DNA of 64,000 bases from Iris pallida (lineage: Eukaryota > Streptophyta > Magnoliopsida > Asparagales > Iridaceae). Each line of letters begins with the position of its first letter. The first letter of the stretch is position 1. Positions 30,531 to 43,210 of the stretch are shown here, one piece after another. The DNA lies in NCBI GenBank assembly GCA_029216955.1, contig JANAVB010005597.1:44327466-44391465 (forward strand), written 5' to 3'. Position numbers and translations under genes: made by a program. The notes under the pieces are model-generated. The model was not told where the DNA came from and did no database searches. It saw nothing but the letters and a program-made list of their open reading frames with translations.

Positions 30531-31325
30531 CTATCGCCTCTGCCGCAAATTCAGTTCTTTCTGGGTGAAGAGATACTTGAGGCTTTTGTGGTCCGTATAA
30601 ATCCTGCACGCCACGCCATAGAGATAGTGACGCCACAGTTTCAACGCAAACACAATCGTCGCCAATTCTAGGTCATGCGTGGGATAGTTCTTCTCGTGCG
30701 GCTTCAACTGCCGAGAAGCAAAAGATATCACCTTATCCCGCTGCATGAGCACACACCCCAAGCCCTGGCCAGAAGCATCGCTGAAGATTTGAAATCCCTC
30801 CGTCCCTTCAGTTAGAGCAAGTATCGGGACCGAAACGAGCCGTTGTTTGAGCTCCTGGAAGGAAGCTTCACAGTCGTCTGACCACTGGAATGCGACTCCT
30901 TTCTGGGTGAGGCGAGTCAACGGCGATGCGATCTTCGCGAAGTCCTTCACGAAGCGTTGGTAGTATCCCGCCAAGCCTAGGAAGCTTCGAATTTCGCTAA
31001 CTGATGCGAGCCGTTTCCAATCAGCAACTGCCTCGACTTTCTTCGGATCGACTGCGATGCCCGCGGCGGAGATGATGTGCCCAAGGAATGAGACACTGTC
31101 CAGCCAGAACTCGCACTTGCTCATCTTCGCGTACAACTGATTCTCTCGAAGGGTTTGGAGTACCGTCCGCAGATGCTCTGCATGTTGCGCTCGATCCTTC
31201 GAGTAGACGAGGATGTCGTTGATGAAGACTACTACGAACTTGTCAACGAACGGTCGGAACACCCGATTCATTAGGTCCATGAAGACGACAGGGGCGTTTG
31301 TCAGACCGAACGGCATTACCAAGAA
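30531..31325 (-). pseudogene. Element A reverse transcriptase (second half) and RNase H
   Basis: The frame starts at [11 protein letters not shown], runs through the active-site box and ends with RNase H ([14 protein letters not shown], then [12 protein letters not shown]). The catalytic box reads [10 protein letters not shown] where active gypsy enzymes have FIDDILVYSK: the first aspartate is Asn (a G-to-A change on the coding strand). A TAG stop at about 30531 stands where Trp is usual (RQRRW). Together with the stop before this segment, the enzyme is dead. Confidence 0.9.
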
Positions 31326-31580
31326 CTAGTAGTGGCCATAACGAGTGCGGAAGGCAGACTTCGGCACGTCATCTGGCTTGACTTTGAGTTGGTGGTAACC
31401 CGATCGTAGATCAATCTTCGAAAACACCGTTGCACCTTGGAGCTGGTCGAACAAGTCGTCGATGCGGGGCAGGGGGTATTTGTTTCGGACGGTGGCTTTA
31501 TTCAATTTCCGATAGTCGATGCAGAGTCGCATCGATCCATCCTTCTTCTTCACGAACAGCACGGACGCACCCCATGGCGA
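31326..31580 (-). pseudogene. Element A reverse transcriptase, first half
   Basis: Motifs [31 protein letters not shown] and [14 protein letters not shown] are the N-terminal finger/palm blocks of gypsy reverse transcriptase. The segment is out of frame with the upstream gag-protease ORF because of a small deletion near 31580. It ends in TAG (about 31327) in place of the Glu codon of HYEF. Confidence 0.9.
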
Positions 31581-33240
31581 GACTCGGACGGATAAACCCT
31601 CTGTCGAGCAATTCCTGAAGTTGTGCCTTCAATTCTTTCAATTCTGCAGGGGCCATTATGTACGGTGCCTTCGAGATCGGATGGGTGTCGGGGAATGTGT
31701 CGATGGTGAACTCTATTTCTCGATCGGGCGGCATGCCGGGTAGCTCGTCCGGGAACACGTCTGGGAATTCTGCCACAACGTCGGTCTGACCCGCGTTTGC
31801 ACCATCCTGTCGCATGTCTCGAACGGAAGCTAGATAGCCTTCGCACCCGGAATGCAGCATCCGTTGAGCCGATATTGCGGAGATCACCATGCAGGTCGGC
31901 GATGCCTCACCACACGAGTAGCAGAATTCAGGCACTCCAGGCATGCGGAATGTGACCTCCTTTTCAGCGCAGTCTATGGTTGTGTTGCACGGCCCGAGCC
32001 AATCCATTCCCAGAATGATGTCAAAGTCCTTCATATCTAGAACTATCACATCCAGACCGATCTTTTGACCGTCGATACAGATAATTCCGCCGGCGCAAGC
32101 TAAGTTTGTGAGAATTTGTGTACCCGAAGGTGTGCTTACGCTAAGGTCGAGATCTAATGATATTACAGGAAATTTGTGCTCGACGGCAAAGTCCGCCGAT
32201 ATAAAACTATGCGAAGCGCCTGAATCAAATAACACACGAGCATGCACATTATTGAATTTTACTATACCTGACACTACCGTATCTGATGCCAGCGCTTCGT
32301 CTTGAGTCATGGCGTAGACGCGGCCCTGAGTGTTGGGGAGACGGTCTCGGCCATTTTGCTGTGCGGGTTGAGTGGGCGGAGGAGGTCGAGGCGCCTGTCC
32401 TCGATTCTCTTGTCGGTGTTGTTGTGGCGGGGCGTTACGAGTCTGACGGAAGCTTGGACAATTTGGAGCCGTGTGACCCCTCTGTCCGCAAGCGAAACAT
32501 TCAACATTGCGGAAAAAGCAGTGGCTTTCACGGTGTCCAAGTCGCCCGCAATTGGAGCACTTAGGTATTGTCTTCTCACCCTTGTAGTCGCCGTTATTTG
32601 GACGCTTTGACGCGTCGTTGTTGCCTCCCGTATAGCTATGACGTTTGTGATTGGAGTGGCGCACAACGTCGTCAGCACCGGAAGGATACAGGTTCTCAAG
32701 GCGGAGTGCGTGATTCAAAGCCTCGCCCACGGTCTTGTACTCCGGGACCCCGACATGCGCACCGATAGAGTGTCGCAGACCCACTTCGAACCGTCGCACA
32801 CGGCACTCTTCAGTAGGCAGAAACTGGCCAGCAAACATAGATAACTTGTTGAATTCTGCGGCGTACTGTTCCACCGTCCTGCTCCCTTGCTTCAACTGCA
32901 TGAATTCATTCTCCTTCGCTTGACGAACGGCCGACGGAAGGTACTGGACTTCGAAAGCTTTACGGAACGTGGCCCAAGAGATCGGCGCGGTGTTGTTGTC
33001 CGGTCGGATCGCTCGCTTGCGCACGGCCCACCAGTCGTGCGCGTTCAACCGTAGTTGAAGTTGTGCGCAGGCGACTTGCTTGGATTCTTCAATGCCGAGC
33101 AGCTCGAAGTGATCTTCCAGCTCTTCCAACCAGTCGATTGCCATGGAGGGACCCTCGGTGCCGCTGAAGGAAGTGCGGCACGCCTTCTTGAATTCTGACA
33201 CTTCAAAGTTATACTATTTCTGCGCCGCTGGTTGACGCTC
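31581..33240 (-). pseudogene. Element A Gag (main part) and aspartic protease
   Basis: Open from 33201 to about 31580. The Gag core (WLEELEDHFELL; QGSRTVEQYAAEF) is followed by two perfect CCHC zinc knuckles (CSNCGRLGHRESHC at residues 215-228; CFACGQRGHTAPNC at 235-248). A Pro/Gln linker precedes a retropepsin with the active-site triad in VLFDSGASHSFIS (DSG at 326-328), then the protease-RT linker (EFPDVFPDELPG). The first ATG at 33201 is not the true start: the frame continues upstream to the element B junction at 33240, with one in-frame TAG at about 33212. The true Gag start lies beyond B, near 49650. Confidence 0.9.
33236..33240. repeat. Target duplication CGCTC of element B (left)
   Basis: CGCTC immediately before the LTR start TGTCACG at 33241 matches CGCTC at 49303-49307 right after the other LTR. 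Confidence 0.92.
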
Positions 33241-35375
33241 TGTCACGCCCCGCTCCCGTAGGAGCGATCGTCCTCGCTAAGGCGTGATGCCGCACGGGCC
33301 TAGGTTGCGCCCGTGCAAGGCCAAGTCCAGAAACGGCCGATTTGATTTCTAGGCCACAGAGTCGCACAGAGTGTCCCCGTTTGCAGCGGAAAATAAATGA
33401 ACACAAGTTGAAGCGAAACCAAACTCTTTATTGATATTCAATAAGTTTACAAGCGGCACTAGGCCGATATTACAAGTCTCTCAAGCTCTCTCTCTCTGAA
33501 ACATAAAAGGCGTGCCAAGTGGCTTACAAGATGGAATGATTCATGGCGATGTTCCGATACATTATGTCCCGTATATGGTGCTCCAGCTCCTTGCAACGCT
33601 CCAAGGCTCGAGAAATAGCCCGCGCCTTAGCACGTTCGAGGAAAGCTCCGCACCCGCCGACGTTTCCTGCTTCCTGCAAGCAAACTGTGGGGTTATCAGT
33701 ACATTGTTATGCACTGGTGGGGAGGCTAGCTCGCCCACAACGCTATCATTACCAAACACGTTCCATTTACTTTTGTGCATCATCTATCATTCATTGTCTT
33801 TCTAATCTTGCCTTAGGGTCATTTTCATGGCATATGATATAACCTATCTCGTGTTACCGATTTCATAGTGTCGCATGAAAATACATTTACAACTTACCCA
33901 TACTTACCGTCCGGCCTTCCCTGTTCAAAGTAAATCAAGTTAGACAACAGTTCATATGTAAACCAAGTCATGATTCATGTACGCACTCAGTGCCGTGCTC
34001 GTGTTCCTGCCTCAGGTTCTAGCGAGTCATAGCATGTTCTAGCACGTCGTGGGCACGTTATCTACTCATTGAATAAAGTACTCTTATCATTTTGTGTGTT
34101 ACCATTCAGGCATATTCATAGGGCACTTCATTTAGTTAACTTAGACTACTTTGATTTCAATGCAAGGACTTGCACGTGGATTGCCACCAGCAAAGCCCAC
34201 TTAACTCTATATGCACCGGTCGCTGGCATCACAAGCCATTTTGGACATCCAAGCCGTGGTATTTCGCAACCAACGATAGGGTGAGGACTGGCACACACCC
34301 GTTAGTCTCTTGAAATACGCCTGCACTTACGTCCCCCGGGTGGCCGAGTCCGCACCCAGGCAGCCCGTAAGCCATATTTTTGATTCCGTCCGGACCGGCA
34401 CGTCCTTCACACTTTGACCATGCCGCGGAATCCCTTTTCTCTACGGTCACAGCATACGCCACCCCTCGCTCGTGCCGTTTGTCCACGACCATTTCGTATT
34501 AACTTGTCTTTTTAACTTAACGGCTATCTCCGCCGTAGGCTAACCCTTAGCCTTCTTACGTTATCGACCAGGTTGGCGTCCGTGCAGCGCGGGTAGCGAG
34601 CCCCGTTGCACGTGCCCGTCACACCTGTCGCTAACCATTCTTTCTTATCTTATCTTTCATTCATTCTTTCTTTTCTTTGTTTCACTTGTCCGTTTGTTCA
34701 TCGATTCATTCATGTATTCATTCTTTCATTCGTTGATTCATTCATTCACTTATTCGTTCATTCATTCATTCATACATTTTGCAACTCCCCGTGCGGGAGT
34801 CGCCTTGGCGACCCATCGGTCCCATAGCCTTTCAATGTTGCTAAGCTCTACTCGGAACGACTATGTTGATAGTCTTTCCGTCTCATTGTTGTAAACCATT
34901 CATTGTTTCATTGTTGAACGCATCAGAGACGTAAACGTAAGCTTATGCCTTAGCACGAGCGTGGAGCGCGGGCGAGAGTTCTCTTACTTTTCCATGTTCC
35001 TTTCCATATTCTATACAAGCATACAAGTTGGGATTATTCCCTTAGCTAGGTGCGTTGAGTCATTTATTAGCATGCACGGGGTTATCGCCTAGCGATTTTC
35101 GTGATAGTGTCCGCATTATTATGTGTCTAGGCTAAGCAGAGACGGGTTCATCGGAGCCACCCACCTTAGTGATGTTTGCATCGGTCGAGCGATACTCCGA
35201 GTGCGCCTTTGATAGTCTAAGTCTGGATCCATCTTTGACGAGCCATTGCAAGTCTTGCATCGATTCGCATCGATACTTCATCGGGTCGACACAACTCTTC
35301 GAGTCGACGGCTCGTTTAAGTCGTTGAACATGCCGTTTGAATCGGCGTTCCGCTAGGGCGGAGCGGGCCATTACA
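33241..35375 (-). repeat. 3' LTR of element B
   Basis: Starts TGTCACGCCCCG and ends GCCATTACA on the + strand. By eye 98-99% identical to 47165-49302. Contains a tract of repeated TTCATTCATTCA words near 34650-34770. Confidence 0.93.
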
Positions 35376-38264
35376 TCATACACCACTCAAAACAAGTCTC
35401 GTCCTCGAGACTTTCTGAGTGTAGGTCATCCTACCATTCCTCACCTCACGTCGTCGTATTTCTTAGGCAATCCCTATCGAACGGCTCTATCGTTCTATAG
35501 CGCCGAATTATACTCGATACCTTTCCAAGTTCCGTGTCACATACGTTTGGTCGATTTTATTGAGTAACTTTTCATTCATTTTAGAGTTGATGGCACTTAT
35601 TCAATTCAAGTGTTTCTTTGACTTGGTTGCTATTTCGACGTATCATGGGACTGAAACGGTCGTACGAGGTGCGTTGTAATTCTCAAACACGAGAGTTGTA
35701 GGCTGAGGCAACTCACTCGCTCGTTCATGCGCATCTCAATACCCACTTGCAGCTGCATTCGAGTTCATCACATCGCTGAGTTTGGATCGTGCACATATTC
35801 AAGGCGTCCTCCGAATACGTACATTTCAACCAAGCTTAGCGATTAGCGAAGTCGGACAAGCTACTCGTGATAGTTTCGATTTGCCGATCGTTTGCTAACT
35901 TCGATTTGAAACCTAACTCATGTGTATCTCACTATCGTTTATCTCGGTCCTCGATATGATCCGGTTCGCTTCTCAAGCGTTCTTGTCAACGAAATCAATA
36001 CGATTTCTTCTTAGTGGAGTCGATCAAGTCTAAGTAATTTCCGTCCGATTCAAGACCAAGTATCGCACCATCATCGAGTATTTCTTTCTATCAACGATTC
36101 AATTCGTTATCCCAACTTTACTCGCGCGTCATCCATTCCTATTATTCCCTTCGTTTGGGGCCAATCTTATCGTCGTTCACGCACACTCCCTGTTTCCCGT
36201 CCTACTCTAAGTCTTGCTGCCACAAGTCTATCGTCCATCCAGACGATACTGTAAATGCCATCGCACAGGTTCAAACACTCGGCATAGGGTCGTCCGTCTA
36301 TCCGCTAGGTCAGCTCACAAGGTCATAGTTACACGTCAAGTCCGTGGCTCATCGTGCAAGGTCGTTGCACGACGCTCGCCCCAAATCCTATGGTTAAACC
36401 ATTTGTTCGTTTGTACGAAAGTTTCTACCCAAGCTCGCGTCACTCAGATTTCTAAACATCGAGCATGATCACCTAATTCGCATCAAGACTTACGTCGCAT
36501 ATACTCAATTCCATTCAATCACCAGTTCTAACCAATTCGTGTATTCGATCACGAGGTCATCCAGCTCGACAATACATTGTGCCCCAATCTCACGCGAGTC
36601 CGATTATCCACGGCGGTTCATGAATCACCATGCACGCTCCCACGGAATAATCATTCTCATCGGGGCGTAACTCTTGTTTGAGTTTTAGACTAACCCATTC
36701 TCGATACGCGGATTGGACCTACTCAATCCTCAAGTTCAATCTTTCAAGCACATAAATTCATTCTCAAGTCCACCTTCGCGTCAAACCACAAGTCGAAGCA
36801 TACAAATTGCCACGCCATGCAAGTGCCGATCACTCCCGCTATACGAATCACCGTACCAGCGCTCACGCGGAGTGATAGCCCTAGTCGGCGTGACGCATGT
36901 GCGAGGCTGAAGTTACGCTCGCATAAGACAAGAACGTCAACGTTGTGGTTATCGACGAAGCAAATCCAAACATTCCATTTCCTCCAAGCCAAGATCTCTA
37001 TTCGATAGTCCGTCCGTCATGCGTTCAACTAGAAAATCCTCGAGCCGAGTCTATCTTTTCCTCGACACATTTTTTAACATTTCAAGTATAGCGTCCAACG
37101 GAACAATGACATTTGCACGACCGTCATTCGCCGAGTCAGAGTGTCCCCGAGTTATCGCATATCGAGCTTTGATACGCCTCAATACCATCGACGATATGCG
37201 TAACCTGACGATCTTCCTTTGCAACCAATTTCGAGTCGTGCGACTGATGCTATTGTCCGAGTTGGATAATCCACAATTTCTTCGATATTCAAGTTCAAGT
37301 TCGATCGCTATTCCTCAAGCTCGTTTTTAAGATCGTTGTTCAAAACTCAAGTCACATCTTATTTGAATCAATCCCAAATCGTACGCACGATCCTCTAAGT
37401 TTCCTCGATCAAGACCATTCATTTTTCATTCATCGTTCCGAATCATTTTCTAACTTGCGTTGCCCATTGACAAGTTGTCCGAACGATATCTCGTTTGGGA
37501 CATTTGAAGTCAAGACCAACTAATCGTGACGCGTTGTAAGGCTTTGCGCAATCGCATCGCCTCGCCGACATACTCGTTCTATCCATAAATCTTTTAGTCT
37601 CGCTCGAACAATTTCTATGTCGTCCATGCACCACTCAGGGTTCGAGCCACTCGACAAATCGTCGACACTCATTCTTATTCTTCTCCGAACCTATCACATA
37701 CACCACTCGAATTCAAGCCATATGATCTAGTCCTCAATCACGTTCGCATCATGCGCTAAGACATCCTTCAGATTCGTTCGACGAATCTCTAGCGTAATCG
37801 CTCACGTCGCCTCGACGTACTAAGTCGTTCATACTAATCCTCAAAATTCAAGCCAATCTCTCGTGCACGCCTAAGCGTTGGTTTGATAGCGTTCCTATCG
37901 ATATACACTCTAAGTGTATCTCCGTTCCCGACCGAGCGGTACTTGATATCGCTCGCCACTCGATTGCACCAGAAGTCGAGGTGCGCGACTCGCGGCACAA
38001 CATAACCAAAAGGTCGTGTGCATAGCCATCCCGTACGGACTATATTCGAGTTCGCATGTTCACCTATTCTCGTTCGAGCGATAATCGATCTCACTCGCAA
38101 CTCGTTTGCACCAGAAGGTCTAGGTGCGCGATACTCTGCACAACTTAGCCAAACGGCTGCGTGCATAACCATCCCGTTCAAACTATATTTTGGTCTCGTG
38201 TACTCGTTTGCCGTCAGCGTAAGCTCGTTCAAGCACGCACTGCGTTTGCTAACTCTTAGCATCG
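35376..38264 (-). other. Interior of element B, non-coding
   Basis: About 2.9 kb with only short unconvincing ORFs (longest 142 codons at 37834-38262 on the - strand) and no known domain. CpG and TCG words are frequent. GTCTCGAGGACGAG (- strand, about 35397-35410) near the 3' LTR matches the Tekay/Del end signature. The expected purine-rich primer next to the LTR is weak. Confidence 0.7.
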
Positions 38265-38269
38265 GTTCC
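38265..38269. repeat. Target duplication GTTCC of element C (left)
   Basis: GTTCC before the LTR start at 38270 matches GTTCC at 46942-46946. Confidence 0.92.
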
Positions 38270-40367
38270 TGTCACGACCCGATTCCCAAATTGTTGGGCC
38301 GGGCCGAGCCATGTCCAGCCTACGCTTGATTAGAGCGTAGTAAGCTGTTCTAGACAGTCAGGTAATAATGATAAATGTGCTAATAATTAAGATAGTTTAA
38401 GAATGATCACAACACAGCTTCTATATAGATAGATGAAAAACCACTAAGTTTGTTATAAATAGTACACAACCAAAAGTAGTACTGGAGACAAGGTCCAGTT
38501 TAAAGGTACAAAACAACGTCTGTGATAATAACCCAACACTAAGTCAAACTAAGCAGCTAAGCAGGATTCCCTGCTGGAATATCCTCAACTGGAGCTCCAT
38601 AGTACGGGTCACAAAGCATTTCTTCCTCGGTCAAAATACCTACAACGTTATCCTGTCAGGACGGGAGCAAGTACAACCTCTACTACTAAAGTACTGAATG
38701 TATAATGCAAGAGATGTACAACAGGAACATGGTATGATAAGACTGAAAAATAGACATACTGGAATTATGGTAAATCATATAAAGCGGAAAATTATGGTAT
38801 ATCTTGATTATCATTTTAAGACACTCTTGTCAATTGTGGCATATTGTACATTATGTATTAAAACTGGAGCAGGTATGAGATCGGTCAATAGGTGCTATGC
38901 TAGTTTACTGCAATGTACGTATGTACATTCCACAAGTCCAGAAACTACATTCTTAGTTTACTGCAATGTACGTATGTACATTCCACAAGTCCAGAAACCG
39001 CACTGCTAGTTTACTGCAATGTACGTATGTACATTCCACAAGTCCAGAAACTACACAATTAGCATACTGCAATGTAAGTGAGTACATTCCACGAGTCCAG
39101 TAACTATACTATCAACTCTCTCATAACCCAGTAATCATCATGTAAAAGATACGGAAAATAGTGTAAAGCATGGTGGGAACTGGCAATAGTATGAAACATG
39201 TTATGATTTGACTTGCTACTCCAAGGATCAGCATTCACATGGGTTGATTAACATTCTTTTATCAAATAACAGTATTTTAACATGTACAATTAACAAAAGA
39301 CTTGCAACTGGATTAATGGTAATTCACAAGGTTGTCACATGTACTTAACATTAAAAGACAGTAAATGAGTTTGTAGATGTACTTGCCTGGAGCAAAGCAA
39401 TGCAATGACAATAAAGCTAAGATGTAGAGTGTCCTGGCACTAAAAACATATATACTCAGACTCTAAGTTACAAGACAATATAAATACACTAGTGATGTGA
39501 GAAGGCCAAATTGGACATTGGCTAGGTGAACTTAGCCTAGGGGTTCAAAGTGAAGTGATTTGGCATCTAAACTAACACATGGGTCTCCCATATTAAGGTT
39601 GGTTAGCAATCCAAATACTAGAAATACACAAAAATCACAAGTCATGACTTAGTCATAATTATTGGTAAAATAAACATTCTGTGCACTGTGTTCTAACAAT
39701 TTTAGAAAATACTAGAAATCTCCAATAAATGCAAAATAATATACTGACAGAAACCTTGTTAATTATAGAAATTTATTATAATTTTTCTGGGATTTATTAC
39801 CCAACAGAAGTATTTTATAAAAATCAGTTTTCATAAATATATAGAAAATGAGTTCTGGTTTCATATGGCAAAACAGGGGCAAAACTGTCAACAAAATGCT
39901 GTAAAAATTATATTAAATTGTCTAAATTAACAAAGAATCTAAATACTATTTTTCCAGAATTTTTACAGCAAGCTAAATATTTATAAAAATCCAAAAACAG
40001 CAAGTTACATAATTCTGAATTTAAATAATTAATTATCTGTATATTTTGTCCATGTATATAAATGAACCAAGGTTCAAATACAGGACCCAAGACCATGATT
40101 CAAGTCCAATATGACTTGTACAGGCCTTGAATGTGTGAGAACACATTTGGGCCCAAAAACCTATGCTAGGCTTGGACACCAAATGGTTGCAGTAATTTAA
40201 ATATACAAAATTAGCAAGGTAAAAGAACATGAAATATAATACTACTTTAGTAGGAAAAAGCACAAAAGATGTAAATATGGAAAACATACTAAATATGTAA
40301 TTTTACATAGTTTTTATGAAGGCTATTTTAGTTTTGTACAACAATATGTACATATATATTAAGGAGA

Positions 40368-40440
<73 letters not shown>

Positions 40441-40531
40441 TATATATATAAGTTTACATATACTAATAGAATAATATATGTATATAAAATATGCATACAT
40501 ATATACTAAATACATATATATATATACACAT

Positions 40532-40625
<94 letters not shown>

Positions 40626-41827
40626 TAATAATAATAACAGTAAACAACAGTATATATAATAGTATATATATACATATACATATATATAAATATATACATA
40701 TATACATAAATAATAAAAGGAAAAATCAAAAAGAAAAGAAAAGAAAAAGAACAGAGAAGGGGATAAGGGGGCTCGAACTCGAGCCTCAGAGGAACAGGGG
40801 GGGGGTGCTACTGGCCACGCGCTGGCCAGTAGGCCCATCTCGGCCCTGAGATAAGAATAGGTTATGTTGATTTAATTTAGTTCTGTAAATTATCGGGTTT
40901 AAACCCGTTAAAACAAAACCCAACCCGTTAGCTATTGGTCTCGTATCCTGTGTCCTGACAGTTAGGGACACAGGTATTATCGTGTCGAAGGCCATGCACA
41001 GTCCCAGGACACGATACGCACGTGTCCGAGCACCGTGCTGAACTCGTCGTGCCTAGGCAAACCACTTACCCAAAACTTGGACACATTCGACACGAGAATC
41101 ACACAGTTACTCACGTGTCCGGTCGTAGCGGTGGAAGTCGGGGTGGCGATCGGCCTGCTCCGGCGTCGTGGTCAAGGCGCTCGGGTGGCGCTGGACGCGG
41201 CTCGACGAGGCGGTCCTGATGGTGGTGGTTGGGGACGACGACGTCGAGCGGTGGTGGTCGAACGGGGGTCGCCGGAGATGGGTGGTGGTTGGATCTGGAA
41301 GTGGGGATTGGGGGCGGAGCTGGGGCTGTGGAGGGTCGTGACGGTGGTAGTCGAGAAGAGGGAGGTGAGGGGTTTATTTATAGGTCGATGAAGGCGGTGG
41401 GAGTCGTCGGATTAGGGTTAGGGTTAGGGTTTAGCCGCCGGAAAATTAGGGAACAGTAGGGCGGTGATCAGGGAAGGAGACGGGTGCGATTTGCAAATAA
41501 CAAATTTGTTATTTGCAAACTGACGTCGGGATAAATTGGGTAATTGCAAAACAGAATTAAAACAATATAACTAATTACAAACTCTATTTAAAACAATTCA
41601 GTAAATTGCAAACTGATATAAAAACAATTAGAAAAATTACAGAACATATTTAAAATAATTTAAACTATTTGCAAAATGATATTTTAGTAATTAAAACTCT
41701 TTAAAAATCATTTAAAATTATTTAAAAATTCCAGAAAATTCCTAATAAAATATTTTAAGACTAAATTAATCATTAATGGCCAGTTATCACTAATAAACAA
41801 AAAAAAATTTAAAATCAGGGGTTGACA
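38270..41827 (-). repeat. 3' LTR of element C
   Basis: 3558 bp. Contains a short direct-repeat set around 38905-39060 (ACTGCAATGTACGTATGTAC words, four copies), TA microsatellites (40374-40434 and 40538-40620) and a telomere-like block at 41410-41433. It is longer than the other LTR mainly because the second TA tract is expanded. Confidence 0.93.
40374..40620. repeat. (TA)n tracts in element C 3' LTR
   Basis: Two long TA runs. The second (40538-40620) is about 80 bp here but only about 20 bp at the matching site of the 5' LTR (45716-45736). Confidence 0.95.
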
Positions 41828-41841
41828 AGTCTTCCCTCCTT
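41828..41841 (-). promoter_or_regulatory. Polypurine tract of element C
   Basis: On the - strand AAGGAGGGAAGACT lies directly before the 3' LTR start TGTCAACCCC. It is the expected primer for plus-strand DNA synthesis and fixes the - orientation. Confidence 0.75.
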
Positions 41842-42061
41842 GAAAAATTTCGTCCTCGAAATTTACAAGAACTGAAGACACGCGAGGCAACTAACGCTTT
41901 AAGAAAATAACTACAGCAAAGTCTAAGGCTATCTTTCCTAGCTACAATGATGGAACGTCTATAAGATGGGTCTACTGGTTACTAGCTTGTCTTATGAGTG
42001 CAGCTACTAAATGATGGTTTGGTAAAAGTCTAATGACAGGTTACTTAATGAGGCACTAGAA

Positions 42062-43210
42062 TCAAACAGTCATATGCAAATAAATCCAACCTGTGGCACC
42101 ATCTGTCAAGTATTCTGGCTCTGGCTCTGGGCCCTGCACTGGTACTGCTGCCTGGATGGCTAAAGGGTATGCTCTCCCTGAAGGTCCTCTGGTAAATGGT
42201 TTCGCCTTCGGGCACTCCCGAATCATATGGGTGGAAGACCCGCAAGCAAGACACTGGCTCAATTTCTTCCTACAGATGGAGACATCGTGCCCTGGCTTTT
42301 TGCAGAAGGCATAAGAGACCCACTTCTGCTGCTGTTGCCCCGGATCTCGGGCAAATGATAACTGATGCTGAGGATGAGCTGGTGGAGCATAGGCCTGCTG
42401 GTGCTGGGTAGTCGTCCTCTGCTGGAAAGTCTGGCGCTTGGACGGCCCGTCATGATGTGTGGTAGCTGGCCTCTTGCAAGACAAAAGACGCTCCTCGATA
42501 CCTCGGGCTCTCTCCAGTAGCTGGTAGTAGTCTGTGATCCCGTTGGCCACTAGTAAAATGCTAATGTCCGGGACAAGACCATGGCAGAATCTGCGAGCCA
42601 TCTCCTCCGGGTCGGCTACTAAGCTCGGGGCAAAACGACTGAGTCTGCTAAACTCACCTGCGTACTCATCGACTGTACGGCTCCCCTGTTGCAGGTTCTG
42701 GAATTGCAATCCCATGGCAACTCTAGCGGTGGTGGAGAAGAACTTCCTCTTGAACTGGATCTTGAATTGCTCCCAGTTTCCTCTGCCGCCAATGAACATC
42801 GTCTCATTTCTGAACCAGACCCCTGCCAGGTCTGCTAACAAAAATCCTGCTGCCTCGACCCAAAGGTCGTCAGGTAATCTAGCCCCTATGAGCTTCCTCT
42901 CTACGGAATCTAACCAGTCATCAGCTACAACTATGCCTTCCGTCCCAAGAAACTCCTTCGGTTTTAGGTTCATAAAACTCTTGATGCTACCTAGCCTCAA
43001 TTGATGTTCTATAGGTTGCGAGACGGGGGTATGCTGAGTATTCAGGAGCCCCTGGATCAAAGCCAGTAATTGGGTTCCGTCAAGGGAAACAATAGTCTGG
43101 GGAGGTATGATAGGAGGTGGGGGTGGAGGCATCTGGGTCTGCGGGGTAGGAGGTGGTGGAAGTGTACCGTCACCTGAGGTGGCGGAATCGGGAGAGTGTG
43201 TAGGGTCCAT
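42062..43210 (-). CDS. Gag protein of element C (intact, no pol)
   Basis: 382-residue Gag, the only protein of this element. It would form the nucleocapsid particle in which element RNA is packaged. Residues 1-45 are Pro-rich (TPQTQMPPPPPP). The retrotransposon gag core lies at about 95-235 (WEQFKIQFKRKFF; LQQGSRTVDEYAGEFSRLSR). A Gln-rich linker follows, then a zinc-knuckle pair. The first knuckle is degenerate: FCKKPGHDVSIC has the second Cys, His and last Cys, but its first Cys is missing. The second, CLACGSSTHMIREC (residues 320-333), is a perfect CCHC. The acidic tail (PEPEPEYL) ends at the stop, with no frame leading into a protease. The frame has no stops or shifts. It is the best start because ATG at 43210 lies about 245 bp inside the 5' LTR. 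Confidence 0.9.
   Translation of the reverse strand: MDPTHSPDSATSGDGTLPPPPTPQTQMPPPPPPIIPPQTIVSLDGTQLLALIQGLLNTQHTPVSQPIEHQLRLGSIKSFMNLKPKEFLGTEGIVVADDWLDSVERKLIGARLPDDLWVEAAGFLLADLAGVWFRNETMFIGGRGNWEQFKIQFKRKFFSTTARVAMGLQFQNLQQGSRTVDEYAGEFSRLSRFAPSLVADPEEMARRFCHGLVPDISILLVANGITDYYQLLERARGIEERLLSCKRPATTHHDGPSKRQTFQQRTTTQHQQAYAPPAHPQHQLSFARDPGQQQQKWVSYAFCKKPGHDVSICRKKLSQCLACGSSTHMIRECPKAKPFTRGPSGRAYPLAIQAAVPVQGPEPEPEYLTDGATGWIYLHMTV

Noticed and set aside
38698..39009. 103-codon ORF, repeated at 43883-44194
   Set aside because: Identical in both LTRs of element C and on the antisense strand; it arises from the four-copy ACTGCAATGTACG repeat, not a gene.
41035..41391. Gly/Val-rich ORFs in the element C LTRs (also near 46136-46574)
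   Set aside because: They lie on the strand opposite to the element's transcription, inside an LTR of GC-rich composition, and have no domain.
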